Shown: positions 8,401 through 17,461 of the stretch, piece by piece
Position numbering within the stretch: position 1 is the stretch's first letter
Layout of the letters: every line of letters begins with the position of its first letter
DNA from: Thermoactinomyces sp. DSM 45892
GTDB lineage: Bacteria; Bacillota; Bacilli; Thermoactinomycetales; Thermoactinomycetaceae
Length of the DNA: 64,000 nucleotides
Assembly: GCF_900107305.1 (NCBI RefSeq)
Contig: NZ_FNPL01000007.1
Coordinates: 95,473-159,472 of the forward strand
Reading direction: 5' to 3'
The notes under the pieces: model-generated
Told to the model about the DNA's origin: nothing
The model's input: the letters and a program-made list of their open reading frames with translations, nothing else
Databases searched by the model: none
Position numbers and translations under genes: made by a program

Positions 8401-8589
8401 TATTGTTTCAATAAACGATCGAATACGACATAATTATGGAAATAAATACAAATTAATTCTGTTAATGGAAGGTATCTATCTAAATAAATCGAATAACTAT
8501 CTATCTAGATTTGACGCTACATTACTTGAACATTAAGATTAATTATCAAACTTCTTGGATAAATTCAAGGGATAAGGAAGTGGTATCAT

Positions 8590-9624
8590 ATGGGCTGGAC
8601 CTTCAATCAACTAGCTCAATTTAGCGGTCAACTACGGCATTTATTACAATGCGGTGTTCCCCTTGTAACGAGCATTGAACTATTAATTCAACAAAAAGTA
8701 CTTTCTCCTAGTGTAGGCAGATCCGTCACGAACCATTTAGAACAAGGAGCCTCTTTTTCAAAAGCGCTACAAAAAAGCAATTTGCCTCCTTTTATGGTTT
8801 CACTAGTGGCGGCGGCAGAGCAATATGGAGATTATGAACGAGGTCTTAAGCAGTGTGAGCAGTTTTATCAGACGCAAGCAAAGATTACCCAAGAGATCAG
8901 ACAAGCGTGTACTTATCCAGCGATTGTGATGGTTTTGGTAATCGCTTCATTCATTTTTTTACTTAGTACCGTTCTTCCGCGTTTTGAGGAATTATACACT
9001 ACCATGGGACTTGAGTTGCCTTGGCTAACCAAGGTGCTGTTTACTATGACAGACATAGCAGGGGTTGTCCTTCCGATCATTGGGGTTATGCTAATGGTAC
9101 TGATCGGTCTCCTGGTATATCTGGGGATTCGAAGCCCAAAACAAATGAGATCCTATGGTGAGCGCCTAAGTTTTCGAGTGTTCGGTCTCCGAGCTTGGAT
9201 GAAATTTCGTGTGACACATTATTTAGCGCTTCAATTGGGCTCACTCCTACACTCTGGAGTACCGTTACTTCAAGCTATCGAATGTTTACATCTTCGTGCC
9301 CCATGGAGAATTATCGCTGTGCGAATCGGTTTTGTGAGAGATGCTTTACTAGAGGGGAAGACACTAGAGCAGGCATGTGGGGAGTATCTAAATCAGTATA
9401 CAATTTCAACATTTACTCAATATATTGCCATTGCGGAGCGGACAGGAAAACTAGATCAAACACTTCAATCGCTGTCTGGCATGGTAGAAGCAACGATGAA
9501 GCAACAGATTGAACGATTTACGAAATTACTTGAACCTATCTTAATCTCATGTCTTGGCTTTTTATTAGCACTGGCTGTATTAGCACTATTTCTCCCTATG
9601 CTACAGATGGTGCAGAGTTTATAG
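8590..9624 (+). CDS. comGB: competence pseudopilus membrane protein ComGB (type II secretion F family)
   Basis: This 344-residue polytopic membrane protein has two T2SSF repeats (about residues 7-125 and 205-330), with membrane helices near 110-130, 155-175 and at the C-terminus (LLALAVLALFLPM). It is the inner-membrane platform for the pseudopilus that takes up DNA in competent Gram-positive cells. The ATG follows AAGGAAG. It is the first visible comG gene: the ATPase gene comGA, normally directly upstream, is absent, and prophage 1 cargo lies there instead. Confidence 0.93.
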   Translation: MGWTFNQLAQFSGQLRHLLQCGVPLVTSIELLIQQKVLSPSVGRSVTNHLEQGASFSKALQKSNLPPFMVSLVAAAEQYGDYERGLKQCEQFYQTQAKITQEIRQACTYPAIVMVLVIASFIFLLSTVLPRFEELYTTMGLELPWLTKVLFTMTDIAGVVLPIIGVMLMVLIGLLVYLGIRSPKQMRSYGERLSFRVFGLRAWMKFRVTHYLALQLGSLLHSGVPLLQAIECLHLRAPWRIIAVRIGFVRDALLEGKTLEQACGEYLNQYTISTFTQYIAIAERTGKLDQTLQSLSGMVEATMKQQIERFTKLLEPILISCLGFLLALAVLALFLPMLQMVQSL

Positions 9625-9642
9625 AAGAAGGTGGCTTATATT

Positions 9643-9969
9643 ATGAAGTCATACTCAAGGGAATCAGGATTTACATTGGTTGAGATGTTAGTTGTATTGT
9701 TTGTGATCGGCATTATTTTAGCAATCGCGATCCCAAATCTAAGGGCGGCTGGTGATTCGGCGAAGAAAAAAGCCGATTTGGCGAACCAGAGAATGATCTG
9801 GACTCAGGCGGAGCAGTATTACTTAGAGAATGGCATTTATCCGAATAGTGTCCAAGTCTTAGTAAAAGCTGGGTACCTTCAAGCGGCACCTACTTGTCCA
9901 GATGGAAAGGGAACTTATACCATTGCGCCTGATTTACCACTGGAGAAACGGGTGTTTTGTCAAAAATGA
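9643..9969 (+). CDS. comGC: major competence pseudopilin ComGC
   Basis: This 108-residue prepilin has a class III leader cut at ESG/FTLVEMLVVLFVIGII, with the conserved Glu at +5 and a hydrophobic N-terminal helix. The C-terminal domain has two Cys (PTCPDG, VFCQK), as in pseudopilins with a disulfide. ComGC is the main subunit of the competence pseudopilus. The start is set at the ATG at 9643 (GAAGAAGG upstream) rather than the GTG at 9631. Confidence 0.93.
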   Translation: MKSYSRESGFTLVEMLVVLFVIGIILAIAIPNLRAAGDSAKKKADLANQRMIWTQAEQYYLENGIYPNSVQVLVKAGYLQAAPTCPDGKGTYTIAPDLPLEKRVFCQK

Positions 9970-10415
9970 TGAGTGAGCAGGTAGGAAACGAATCAGGATT
10001 TACATTGATGGAAACGGTTTTTGTTTTGTTTCTACTATCTCTATTTTGTACCTTGGCCCTTCCATCGTTTTTCACTACGAGTCAAAATAAGATAGAGAAA
10101 CAATTTGGTGTGGAGGTACGAGAAATGTTCAGTCAAGCTCGCTCTCTGGCTATTAGTCAAGAGAAAAACTGGCGTGTTCTTGTGCTACCGAATAAGATTC
10201 AGTTACAAAAACTGGGGTCCAATTCATTGAGGAAAGAACTCGCGGTCCCAGCGCAATGTAAATTTACCCATCATCTTCCAAAAAATGAAGTGACCTTTAG
10301 ACAGACGGGACAAGCAGTAGGAGGAACCCTTGCATTAAGCTGTAAGAGCGGATATCAAGCTGTCTGGAAGGTGCAAGTAGGATCAGGTCGGGTCACTATG
10401 GAGGAACACAGATGA
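9966..10415 (+). CDS. comGD: competence pseudopilin ComGD-like
   Basis: This prepilin of about 149 residues has leader NESG/FTLMETVFVLFLLSLF, the +5 Glu and a hydrophobic helix. The body is basic and carries two Cys. ComGD is a minor pseudopilin thought to help initiate pilus assembly. The start is ambiguous among TTG 9957 and ATG 9966/9969; all overlap the end of comGC, which suggests coupling. The gene overlaps the next pilin gene by 4 bases. Confidence 0.85.
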   Translation: MMSEQVGNESGFTLMETVFVLFLLSLFCTLALPSFFTTSQNKIEKQFGVEVREMFSQARSLAISQEKNWRVLVLPNKIQLQKLGSNSLRKELAVPAQCKFTHHLPKNEVTFRQTGQAVGGTLALSCKSGYQAVWKVQVGSGRVTMEEHR

Positions 10416-10798
10416 AAGAATCAGGCTTCTCCTTTATCGAAACGATTATCGCCTGTACCATTTTATGTACTGTAATTGGATTTGTGGTTCCGATCTTTCG
10501 AAGCGAAGCTTTTAATGAAACCAAAGTGAGATTTCATGAGGATGCGAGGGAAATAGCTCAAAACAAAATGGAACATATACTAGCCATCCCTGCTTCCAAA
10601 CTAAGGCACGGGTACCAAGTAGAGAAGGTTCACAGTCCAAATCAAACAAAGCAGGAGTTTCGTCTCCATACTTGGGTGAAGCAAGAGTCGGATCATCTTA
10701 TCGAGTTGGAGGTGAAGGTCGAGTGGATCCCCACTTCAACAAACTCCAAAAAATACGATTACACTCTCCATTCCTATCGGCTTGTAAAAGGATTGTAA
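10412..10798 (+). CDS. comGE: competence minor pseudopilin ComGE-like
   Basis: This 128-residue protein has leader MKESG/FSFIETIIACTI: prepilin cleavage, +5 Glu, hydrophobic helix. The ATG overlaps the preceding stop (ATGA) with GGAGG upstream. By position it corresponds to ComGE; the minor pseudopilins are too divergent for sequence alone to decide. Confidence 0.8.
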   Translation: MKESGFSFIETIIACTILCTVIGFVVPIFRSEAFNETKVRFHEDAREIAQNKMEHILAIPASKLRHGYQVEKVHSPNQTKQEFRLHTWVKQESDHLIELEVKVEWIPTSTNSKKYDYTLHSYRLVKGL

Positions 10799-11253
10799 AC
10801 TCACAATCAGGCTTCACATACGTGGAAACAGTTTTTACATTAATCGTCATCGCGATCATTCTACCTGTACTTTTCACCATGATCCATTTGGCCGAGACAA
10901 GGGGAGAAAGTCAAAAGCAATATCAGCTTTTGATGAGAGAACGGCAGGCGATCCATCAATACATTGACCAAGAATTACGAGGATCATCTTCTTTACAAGT
11001 AAATAAAAATAATTTGATCGCCAAACAGGTTAATGGCGATGAGATCCAGGTTCGTTGTCAAAATAATCGCCTGATTCGTAGCATCAAAAAACAGAATGAA
11101 TCCACTTTTCAGGGAACGATGATCGTGGCAACCCAAATAGAAAAATGCAACTGGATGCGTGAAGGAAAAGGGGTTCGTATGTCTGTTCATTTTGCTTCAA
11201 ATTCAAAAAAACAGTCTCGATTTATGGAGATGTTACTATATGCTAAGAAATAA
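10792..11253 (+). CDS. comGF: competence minor pseudopilin ComGF-like, start uncertain
   Basis: The frame encodes NSQSG/FTYVETVFTLIVIAII, a prepilin signal with +5 Glu, then a body of about 140 residues with QxxRxIHQYIDQELRG, typical of ComGF. No ATG, GTG or TTG lies at the usual distance before the cleavage site. The candidates are an ATT at 10792, giving a 7-residue leader and overlapping the end of comGE, or a GTG about 70 bases earlier inside comGE, giving an unusually long leader. Coupling to comGE is likely either way. Confidence 0.75.
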   Translation: MVNSQSGFTYVETVFTLIVIAIILPVLFTMIHLAETRGESQKQYQLLMRERQAIHQYIDQELRGSSSLQVNKNNLIAKQVNGDEIQVRCQNNRLIRSIKKQNESTFQGTMIVATQIEKCNWMREGKGVRMSVHFASNSKKQSRFMEMLLYAKK

Positions 11254-11659
11254 GAGTGACTTAGAACAAGGTTTTATGATTCCCGTTGTGATGATGGTCA
11301 TTTGGCTTGTGTTTCAATTTGTCCATGCATACATTTCGCAAACAGTAGCGATTCAACAAGCAGACTTTTTGGATTCAGAGAGAGTAAAGGCACGATATGC
11401 GGCGGTTGGCGCGATTGATAAAGTGCTGGCAAATTGGAAAGAGCGCTCAGATGAGTCGAAATGGAGTTGGCAAGAGCCAAGTGTAGAGCAAGCGATTCTG
11501 GTAACACTATTGCCCAGCTCAGAGCCGGATGCAGGGCAAGGTCAATCGGGCATCTTACAAGCGAGCGCGACTGGCAAATTAGGAGTTCGACAAACGATAT
11601 CTGTTCAGATTGATCTGGAAACAGGCAAAAAAATCAAAGAAGTAAGAGATGAAACGTAA
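11240..11659 (+). CDS. comGG: competence protein ComGG-like
   Basis: This 139-residue protein has one N-terminal hydrophobic helix (FMIPVVMMVIWLVFQFVHAY) preceded by a short charged leader, and a soluble body. Position as the last comG gene and size match ComGG. It starts at the ATG at 11240, overlapping comGF by 14 bases, with TGGAGA upstream. The sequence is weakly conserved, so the name rests mainly on position. Confidence 0.75.
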   Translation: MLRNKSDLEQGFMIPVVMMVIWLVFQFVHAYISQTVAIQQADFLDSERVKARYAAVGAIDKVLANWKERSDESKWSWQEPSVEQAILVTLLPSSEPDAGQGQSGILQASATGKLGVRQTISVQIDLETGKKIKEVRDET

Positions 11660-11684
11660 TTTCACAAAGAAAGAAGCGGACAGC

Positions 11685-12215
11685 ATGAACCTACATAAAA
11701 AGCATCTAATCTTAATGGGGATGATGGGAACAGGAAAAAGCACTGTTGGTCACCATCTTGCCCAGCATCTTCCGTATCCAGCAATTGATCTTGATCACTG
11801 GATTGAAGAGAAACAAAATCAATCCATCCCAAGTATCTTTGAGGAGTTTGGCGAGTCTTATTTTCGTGAATTGGAATCACAAGCTCTAAAGCATTTTTTG
11901 AAGCAATCTCAGCCATATATCCTCATTACAGGTGGGGGTATTATAATCCGGCCCGAAAATCGGAAATGGATGAAGAAAGAGAGTGGGGCCGTGTTCCATC
12001 TAATAGCTGATGTGGAGACTCTCATTCAGCGGTTGGAGTTAGATGTGAGTAGACCTCTCTTACAAGGAGATAAGGCCGAAAAAATTCGCCGTATATGGAG
12101 CGAAAGAAAGAGCCTTTATGAATCGATTGCGGACTATCAGGTTCAGACAGATGATCGTTCACCCGAATCAATCACCACCGAAATCCTCTCCCATTGGTAT
12201 CAGCTCCCTGTTTAA
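11685..12215 (+). CDS. aroK: shikimate kinase
   Basis: This 176-residue P-loop kinase has Walker A GMMGTGKST (residues 12-20), the shikimate-binding DLDHWIEE, the FRELES helix, GGG (in ITGGGIII) and the RPLL lid region. It phosphorylates shikimate with ATP in the chorismate pathway. The start at 11685 puts the usual number of residues before the P-loop; an ATG at 11649 that overlaps comGG is the alternative. aroK next to comG and yqzE is a Bacillus-type gene order. Confidence 0.92.
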   Translation: MNLHKKHLILMGMMGTGKSTVGHHLAQHLPYPAIDLDHWIEEKQNQSIPSIFEEFGESYFRELESQALKHFLKQSQPYILITGGGIIIRPENRKWMKKESGAVFHLIADVETLIQRLELDVSRPLLQGDKAEKIRRIWSERKSLYESIADYQVQTDDRSPESITTEILSHWYQLPV

Positions 12216-12257
12216 AGGGTTGATTAGGAGGCCATGCTAGGGATGAGGTGATGAGGT

Positions 12258-12476
12258 TTGTCATTTAGAGATTGGATTACCTATATGATGAAGCAGATGT
12301 TGTGGTTTATGGAAACTCCGCGAACCGAACGAAAAGCACAGCGATTAGAGCGAAAAGAACCTTGGCTAGAAAAATGGTTTGGGATTGTCCCGATTGGAAC
12401 CAAGCTCTTTGTGGAGAAGCAGTTAGAACGACGCCATCGATCACAAAAGTCAACAGAAGGTTCTGAGACATCATAA
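12258..12476 (+). CDS. YqzE-like small protein of the comG region
   Basis: This 72-residue, basic, Trp-rich protein (FRDWITYMMKQMLWFMETP, LEKWFGIVP) matches the pattern of YqzE, which lies next to comG and aroK in Bacillus: an N-terminal D-Y/W-x-x-Y-M helix, then T-P-x-x-E-R-K and a K-W-F-G-x-x-P motif. Function unknown. The start is TTG at 12258 behind GATGAGG. Confidence 0.65.
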   Translation: MSFRDWITYMMKQMLWFMETPRTERKAQRLERKEPWLEKWFGIVPIGTKLFVEKQLERRHRSQKSTEGSETS

Positions 12477-12500
12477 GTTGTAAAAAGTTATCCATTTATC

Positions 12501-12524
12501 GGGAGCTATTTAGCTCCTTTTTTG
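12501..12524 (+). terminator. terminator after the comG-aroK-yqzE unit
   Basis: GGAGCTATTTAGCTCC hairpin followed by TTTTTTG. Confidence 0.85.
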
Positions 12525-12582
12525 TTTGACAGCTGTGATATACTTTCTCTAGAAAAGCTTTATAAAAAGGAGCGAATACATC

Positions 12583-13677
12583 GTGTATCATCGTTCAGAA
12601 ACAAGACCTGTAAAGGTTGGAAATATACAAATTGGTGGAAATGATCAAGTTGTCATTCAAAGTATGACCACTAGTAAAACGCATGATATCCCAAAAGTAG
12701 TTGCCGAAATTAACCGTCTTGCTGAAGCTGGATGTCAAATTGTTCGTGTGGCGGTACCAGATCAACGGGCAGCGGACGCGATTAAAGAGATTAAAAAAGA
12801 AATCACCGTCCCTCTTGTAGCGGACATTCACTTTGATTACAAACTTGCTTTAAAAGCGATTGAGGGTGGAATTGATAAAATTCGTATTAATCCCGGCAAT
12901 ATCGGTCGTCGTGAAAAAGTAGAAGCAGTTGTTAAGGCGGCTAAAGAACGTGGAATTCCCATTCGAATAGGGGTAAATGCAGGATCTTTAGAAAAGCGGA
13001 TTCTAGACAAATATGGATATCCAACCGCTGAAGGTATGGTTGAAAGCGCCCTATATCATATTGGGATTTTAGAGGATCTAGATTTTCAAGACATCATTGT
13101 TTCCTTGAAGGCATCGGATGTACGCTTAGCAATCGAGGCTTATCAAAAAGCCGCTACCGCGTTCCGTTATCCTTTGCACTTAGGAATTACGGAATCAGGG
13201 ACTTTATTCTCCGGAACGGTAAAAAGTTCGGCGGGTCTAGGTGCGATTCTTTCTCAAGGAATCGGTTCTACGATGCGGATTTCACTCAGCGCTGATCCAG
13301 TAGAAGAAGTAAAAGTAGCGCGCGAGTTATTAAAAACATTTGGTTTAGCAGCGAATGCGGCTACGTTAATTTCTTGCCCAACTTGTGGCCGAATTGAGAT
13401 TGACTTAATTAGTATTGCAAATGAGGTAGAAGAGTACATCTCGAATATTCAAGCACCGATTAAAGTTTCTGTCCTTGGTTGTGCAGTGAATGGCCCCGGA
13501 GAAGCCAAGGAAGCGGACATTGGAATCGCGGGAGCACGTGGCGAAGGGTTGCTATTTAGACATGGGGAGATTATCCGTAAGATTCCTGAGAAGGAAATGG
13601 TTGCAGAACTGAAAAAAGAAATTGATAAGCTAGCGGAAGAGCATAAGCGCAAGCAAGAAGCAGCTTTAAACGTTTAG
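12583..13677 (+). CDS. ispG: 4-hydroxy-3-methylbut-2-en-1-yl diphosphate synthase
   Basis: This 364-residue enzyme of the MEP isoprenoid pathway converts MEcPP to HMBPP with a [4Fe-4S] cluster. The N-terminal TIM-barrel carries [13 protein letters not shown] and [10 protein letters not shown] motifs. The C-terminal domain has the cluster cysteines in SCPTCGR and [10 protein letters not shown], with the conserved E following. Start is GTG behind AAAAGGAG. It is a single-gene unit after the comG terminator. Confidence 0.97.
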   Translation: MYHRSETRPVKVGNIQIGGNDQVVIQSMTTSKTHDIPKVVAEINRLAEAGCQIVRVAVPDQRAADAIKEIKKEITVPLVADIHFDYKLALKAIEGGIDKIRINPGNIGRREKVEAVVKAAKERGIPIRIGVNAGSLEKRILDKYGYPTAEGMVESALYHIGILEDLDFQDIIVSLKASDVRLAIEAYQKAATAFRYPLHLGITESGTLFSGTVKSSAGLGAILSQGIGSTMRISLSADPVEEVKVARELLKTFGLAANAATLISCPTCGRIEIDLISIANEVEEYISNIQAPIKVSVLGCAVNGPGEAKEADIGIAGARGEGLLFRHGEIIRKIPEKEMVAELKKEIDKLAEEHKRKQEAALNV

Positions 13678-13754
13678 CAAGGGTAGAAATAGAAACCTTT
13701 CTGCATAATATTTTCTTGCATTCTCATACTAACAGTGACTCACAAAGGAGGAAC

Positions 13755-13985
13755 ATGGTTAGTATGAAAAAAATCGCCCTTTTATTAGTCATCATTGGTG
13801 CGCTTAACTGGCTCCTGATAGGAGTATTTGGATGGGATATTGTGGCTGCCATCTTTGGTGGTGACCCAACTCCTGCAACCTCTATGTTTAGCCGAATCAT
13901 TTACTCCATAGTAGGTCTTGCAGGAATTTACTCCATCCGTTTCCTTTTTGATGACCAAGTAACCGCTGATAACGACAACCATTAA
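13755..13985 (+). CDS. DUF378 small membrane protein
   Basis: This protein of about 76 residues starts MVSMKKIALLLVIIGALNWLL and has two membrane helices. The pattern (IGALNWLLIG, D-I-V-A-A-I-F-G, RIIYSIVGLAG) is that of DUF378/YuzA. Function unknown. AAAGGAGG precedes two candidate ATGs (13755 and 13764). Confidence 0.85.
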   Translation: MVSMKKIALLLVIIGALNWLLIGVFGWDIVAAIFGGDPTPATSMFSRIIYSIVGLAGIYSIRFLFDDQVTADNDNH

Positions 13986-13995
13986 ATACAAAAAA

Positions 13996-14025
13996 ACTCC
14001 AGATATCACGTCTGGAGTTTTTTTG
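13996..14025 (+). terminator. terminator after DUF378 gene
   Basis: ACTCCAGA pairs with TCTGGAGT and is followed by a run of T. Confidence 0.9.
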
Positions 14026-14102
14026 TTGCCTATTATGCCAAAGGAACATACAATTTTATAAATCCAGTATGTTATTCATTACTTCATAAGGGGATGTAGC
14101 GG

Positions 14103-14804
14103 ATGTCTGCCATGATTGGGATTACAACATTTATCGAATTAGATGAATTCACTAAAATAAGAAGGGCGTATGCGAACGCAGTTGCTACTGCTGGTGGAAT
14201 CCCTGTTTTATTATCACCGATTGTCAGTGAAAAGTTGGCAGAGGAACTAGCAGATCGATTGGACGGTTTACTCCTATCGGGTGGTGGAGATATTAATCCA
14301 GTCCACTACTATGAAGAACCCCATCCGACACTTGATTTGGTTTGTGATATTCGGGATCAATATGAGTTTCAACTCGCGAAAGCATTTATGAATCGTAATA
14401 AGCCTATATTCGCTATTTGCAGAGGGGCTCAGGTGCTTAATGTCGTACTAGGGGGAACGCTGATTCAAGATGTGCCATCGCAAATAACTTCCGATTTACC
14501 CCATTCCCAAAAAGCGGATCGGCATGTTGCTACGCATACGATCCAAATTAACCCTCAATCAAAATTAGCAGAAATCTTAGATGAGTGTCAAATTGATGTT
14601 AACAGCTTTCATCATCAATCCGTAAAAGACTTACCGGGTACATGCATAGCAACTGCCTATGCCCCTGATGGAATCGTGGAGGCATTTGAATACCAAGGTG
14701 ATCCATTTGCCTTAGCAGTTCAATGGCATCCCGAAGCAATGACCGATGATGAGCATTCTTTGAAGCTATTTCGTTATTTTGTAGAGAAGTGTACTTGTTC
14801 ATAA
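14103..14804 (+). CDS. class I glutamine amidotransferase-like peptidase C26 (gamma-glutamyl-GABA hydrolase type)
   Basis: This 233-residue hydrolase has the class I amidotransferase triad: nucleophile Cys106 in AICRGAQVLN, and His209 and Glu211 in VQWHPEAM. The oxyanion motif LLLSGGGDINP is near residue 58. The family includes PuuD, which hydrolyses gamma-glutamyl-gamma-aminobutyrate; the real substrate here is not shown. No polyamine genes are adjacent. AAGGGGAT precedes the ATG. Confidence 0.88.
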   Translation: MSAMIGITTFIELDEFTKIRRAYANAVATAGGIPVLLSPIVSEKLAEELADRLDGLLLSGGGDINPVHYYEEPHPTLDLVCDIRDQYEFQLAKAFMNRNKPIFAICRGAQVLNVVLGGTLIQDVPSQITSDLPHSQKADRHVATHTIQINPQSKLAEILDECQIDVNSFHHQSVKDLPGTCIATAYAPDGIVEAFEYQGDPFALAVQWHPEAMTDDEHSLKLFRYFVEKCTCS

Positions 14805-14813
14805 TATCTTTCG

Positions 14814-14864
14814 GACCCATATGTCTGTCATGGTCACTCAACCATAGTGACAGACATATGGGTC
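14814..14864. terminator. bidirectional terminator between the C26 hydrolase and cydB
   Basis: A long inverted repeat (GACCCATATGTCTGTCA and its complement) lies between two converging genes. Confidence 0.85.
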
Positions 14865-14896
14865 TTAATCATTTATATAAGCAGATGGGACCATTT

Positions 14897-15925
14897 CTAC
14901 ACATGCTCTTCTTCATGTTCACCCCGAACATATTTCGCATTGAATAAGAAGAGCCAAAGTAAGAGTCCAAGCGATGGGATTAATACCAACAACCCAGCGA
15001 GAAAAGTGACGACTAATGCTTTCCCAAGGATAGGACTGGTAACGGCGCCCTGAATCGTAATGTAGGGATCTAATAAATATGGGAGATGAGAGGCTCCATA
15101 TCCAAAGAAAGCAAAACCAAACTGGAGCATGACTAGCACAAAGGCAAGTCCGAACCATTTTCTTTTCCAGATTAGAAATACGGCCCCTATAAAACAAAGT
15201 AGGGATAGACCAAAACACCAACCAATCTCAAGTGCTCGTTGGAAGTGGCTCGGATTATGGTGAGAAAGAGCCCAGAAAACCAAAAGACTGGCTAGGATAG
15301 TGGGCCCGCTCCACACTAACGCATACTTGCGTAGTAATTCACGTGCAGGGGTGTCATTCGCCCGATTGGCATAAAAAGTAAGAAAGGAAGAACTAATATA
15401 CAAAACGCTTACGATGGCTAAAAATGTAACCGTCCATGAATAAGGATTTGTGAATAGTTGAACGATCGATAGCGTAATTCCAGCATCTGTCTCTCTAATA
15501 AAGCCCCCTTCTGACATGGTTAAAATGGTGGATAGACTCGCTGGAATCAGCAATCCCGTAGCTCCATACAAAAACATATAAATACGATTGCTTCGGACTC
15601 CATAATGGGCAAAGGCATAAAAGGAACCCCGGATGGTGAGGAGTATCAAGAAGACGCTTCCCGGAATAAGAAGTGCGGTTCCGTAGTAATAGGCTGTATC
15701 AGGAAAGAAGCCGATAACCCCTACAATAAAAAAGATTAGGAATACATTCGTTACCTCCCAAACAGGAGATAGGTATCTTTCGATCACTGTATTTACAATG
15801 TGATCCTTTTTCGTTTTCATGCTGTAATAGGAGAAGAAACCTGCACCAAAATCAATGGAGGCTATGATGAGATATCCATACAAAAACGTCCATAGTACTG
15901 TAATTCCAATTATTTCGAGTGACAT
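14897..15925 (-). CDS. cydB: cytochrome bd quinol oxidase subunit II
   Basis: This 342-residue protein with eight or so membrane helices starts MSLEIIGITVLWTFLYGYLI. The early GAGFFSYY segment and the helix ending in a cytoplasmic EEEHV tail fit CydB. It pairs with CydA to form the high-affinity bd oxidase that reduces oxygen with quinol electrons. The gene follows cydA by 14 bases. cydCD, needed for bd assembly in Bacillus, is not in the window. Confidence 0.92.
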   Translation of the reverse strand: MSLEIIGITVLWTFLYGYLIIASIDFGAGFFSYYSMKTKKDHIVNTVIERYLSPVWEVTNVFLIFFIVGVIGFFPDTAYYYGTALLIPGSVFLILLTIRGSFYAFAHYGVRSNRIYMFLYGATGLLIPASLSTILTMSEGGFIRETDAGITLSIVQLFTNPYSWTVTFLAIVSVLYISSSFLTFYANRANDTPARELLRKYALVWSGPTILASLLVFWALSHHNPSHFQRALEIGWCFGLSLLCFIGAVFLIWKRKWFGLAFVLVMLQFGFAFFGYGASHLPYLLDPYITIQGAVTSPILGKALVVTFLAGLLVLIPSLGLLLWLFLFNAKYVRGEHEEEHV

Positions 15926-15939
15926 GATGACTTCCCTCC

Positions 15940-17265
15940 CTATAATCCATAGCGTTTTGCCAATTCTTGTTCTGCGCGATTATGTCGGAACAGGCGATAT
16001 AGCACGGTACATGTGAGTATTCCGAGGGCGAGGAACAAGGCGCTAAAAGCCCAAGTGGTAGAGGAAACGTGGTCGGCCGTAGTGGCAGCCTTGTCTACCT
16101 TTAAAACGCCGGTAATAATCCACGGTTGTCGACCTACTTCTGCGAAGATCCATCCTAATTGAATGGCAATAAAAGCTAAAGGTGCTCCCAATACAATGCC
16201 CCGCAAAAGCCATGGGCTCCACTGATTCCCTTTTTTTCGGTACCACTGTATAGCGAAAAGCGCTGAGATGAGCAGGAGATAAAATCCGATTGCCACCATG
16301 CCATCAAACAAATAATGAATATAGAGTGGGGGCCATAAGTCTTGAGGGATATCATGTAGGCCCTTCACCTCGTGATTTGGAGAATTACCAGCCAAGATAC
16401 TAAGCGCAAAGGGGATTTTGATCCCATATTTCACTTCTTGTGTTTCCTTATTTAAAACGCCACCGAACACCAAAGGAGCTTGCTTAGTTGTTTCAAAGTG
16501 CCATTCAGCAGCAGCTAATTTAGTAGGTTGATACTTCGCTAAAAATTTTCCAGATAGATCTCCAGCAGCAAAAGTAGCGATAGCGAGGATAAATCCAGTG
16601 ATCATAGTTAGACGAAGAGCCTTTTTATAATAAACATGATTTCTACCTTTGAGGATGTGATAGGCGGCAATGGAGGCAAGCAAGAAGCCGCATGTTAGGT
16701 ATGCAGAGGATAAGACATGCGCTACTTTGCTAGGTGTAGCAGGGTTGAGCATAGCAGCAATCGGATCGATATCGACTGCTTTTCCGTTTTCTAGACGAAA
16801 TCCAGCTGGAGTATTCATAAATGCGTTCACGATCGTGATAAATACAGCCGACATAGAAGACCCAATCACGATGGGGACAGAACTAGCCCAATGTATCCAA
16901 GGATTTTTAAAACGATCCCATGTGTACAGATAAATGCCCAGAAAGATCGCTTCCACGAAAAAGGCGAATGTCTCCATAAATAAAGGGAGACTGATTACAT
17001 TGCCTGCTAGTTGCATAAATTGGGGCCATAATAGAGAAAGCATAAGCCCAATGCAGGTTCCCGTTACGACACCGACTGCTACGGTAATAACAAAACCCCG
17101 TGTCCATCTTTTTGCTAGCATGATATAGTGATTATCTTTCTTCCAAATCCCCCATGCCTCAGCTAAGGAGATAAATAAAGGAACCCCTACTCCAATCGTG
17201 GCGAAGATAATGTGAAAAGAAAGTGTTTCTGCAGTGAGAATTCGTGACCAAAAAACAGCATCCAT
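15940..17265 (-). CDS. cydA: cytochrome bd quinol oxidase subunit I
   Basis: This 441-residue membrane protein has the early heme-ligand His18 in AETLSFHIIFA, the signature NTPAGFRLENG, the GRQPW motif in the quinol-site region (AEVGRQPWIITG), and a short Q-loop as in Gram-positive CydA. It carries hemes b558, b595 and d. The start codon follows AAAGGAGG. Upstream lie a partial Rex-like site and a CRP/FNR-type palindrome, which fits oxygen or redox control. Confidence 0.96.
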   Translation of the reverse strand: MDAVFWSRILTAETLSFHIIFATIGVGVPLFISLAEAWGIWKKDNHYIMLAKRWTRGFVITVAVGVVTGTCIGLMLSLLWPQFMQLAGNVISLPLFMETFAFFVEAIFLGIYLYTWDRFKNPWIHWASSVPIVIGSSMSAVFITIVNAFMNTPAGFRLENGKAVDIDPIAAMLNPATPSKVAHVLSSAYLTCGFLLASIAAYHILKGRNHVYYKKALRLTMITGFILAIATFAAGDLSGKFLAKYQPTKLAAAEWHFETTKQAPLVFGGVLNKETQEVKYGIKIPFALSILAGNSPNHEVKGLHDIPQDLWPPLYIHYLFDGMVAIGFYLLLISALFAIQWYRKKGNQWSPWLLRGIVLGAPLAFIAIQLGWIFAEVGRQPWIITGVLKVDKAATTADHVSSTTWAFSALFLALGILTCTVLYRLFRHNRAEQELAKRYGL

Positions 17266-17298
17266 TGATATACCTCCTTTTAATGAAACAGCCCTATT

Positions 17299-17318
17299 AT
17301 GTTCAATATTTCACAAAT
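17299..17318 (-). promoter_or_regulatory. possible Rex half-site upstream of cydA
   Basis: On the minus strand TTGTGAAATAT is followed by TGAACAT. The first half matches the Rex consensus TTGTGAA-N4-TTCACAA exactly and the second half matches 4 of 7 bases. It lies 34-53 bases before cydA, where Rex represses in Bacillus. Confidence 0.35.
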
Positions 17319-17365
17319 GAAGATTTTGATTTCAAACAAAAAATGGATCCATAATCATTATAAAA

Positions 17366-17381
17366 TGTGAATAATATCACA
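17366..17381. promoter_or_regulatory. CRP/FNR-type palindrome between cydA and the vanW gene
   Basis: TGTGA-ATAATA-TCACA is a perfect palindrome of the Crp/Fnr class (Bacillus Fnr: TGTGA-N6-TCACT). It lies about 100 bases upstream of cydA and about 80 upstream of the divergent vanW-like gene. Confidence 0.5.
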
Positions 17382-17461
17382 TACATAGGAATATGTGACG
17401 GGATTGTGATCATTATTCGACGTGTCTCTGGGTAGACTACTGGAGGAAGGAGGAGAATCAG

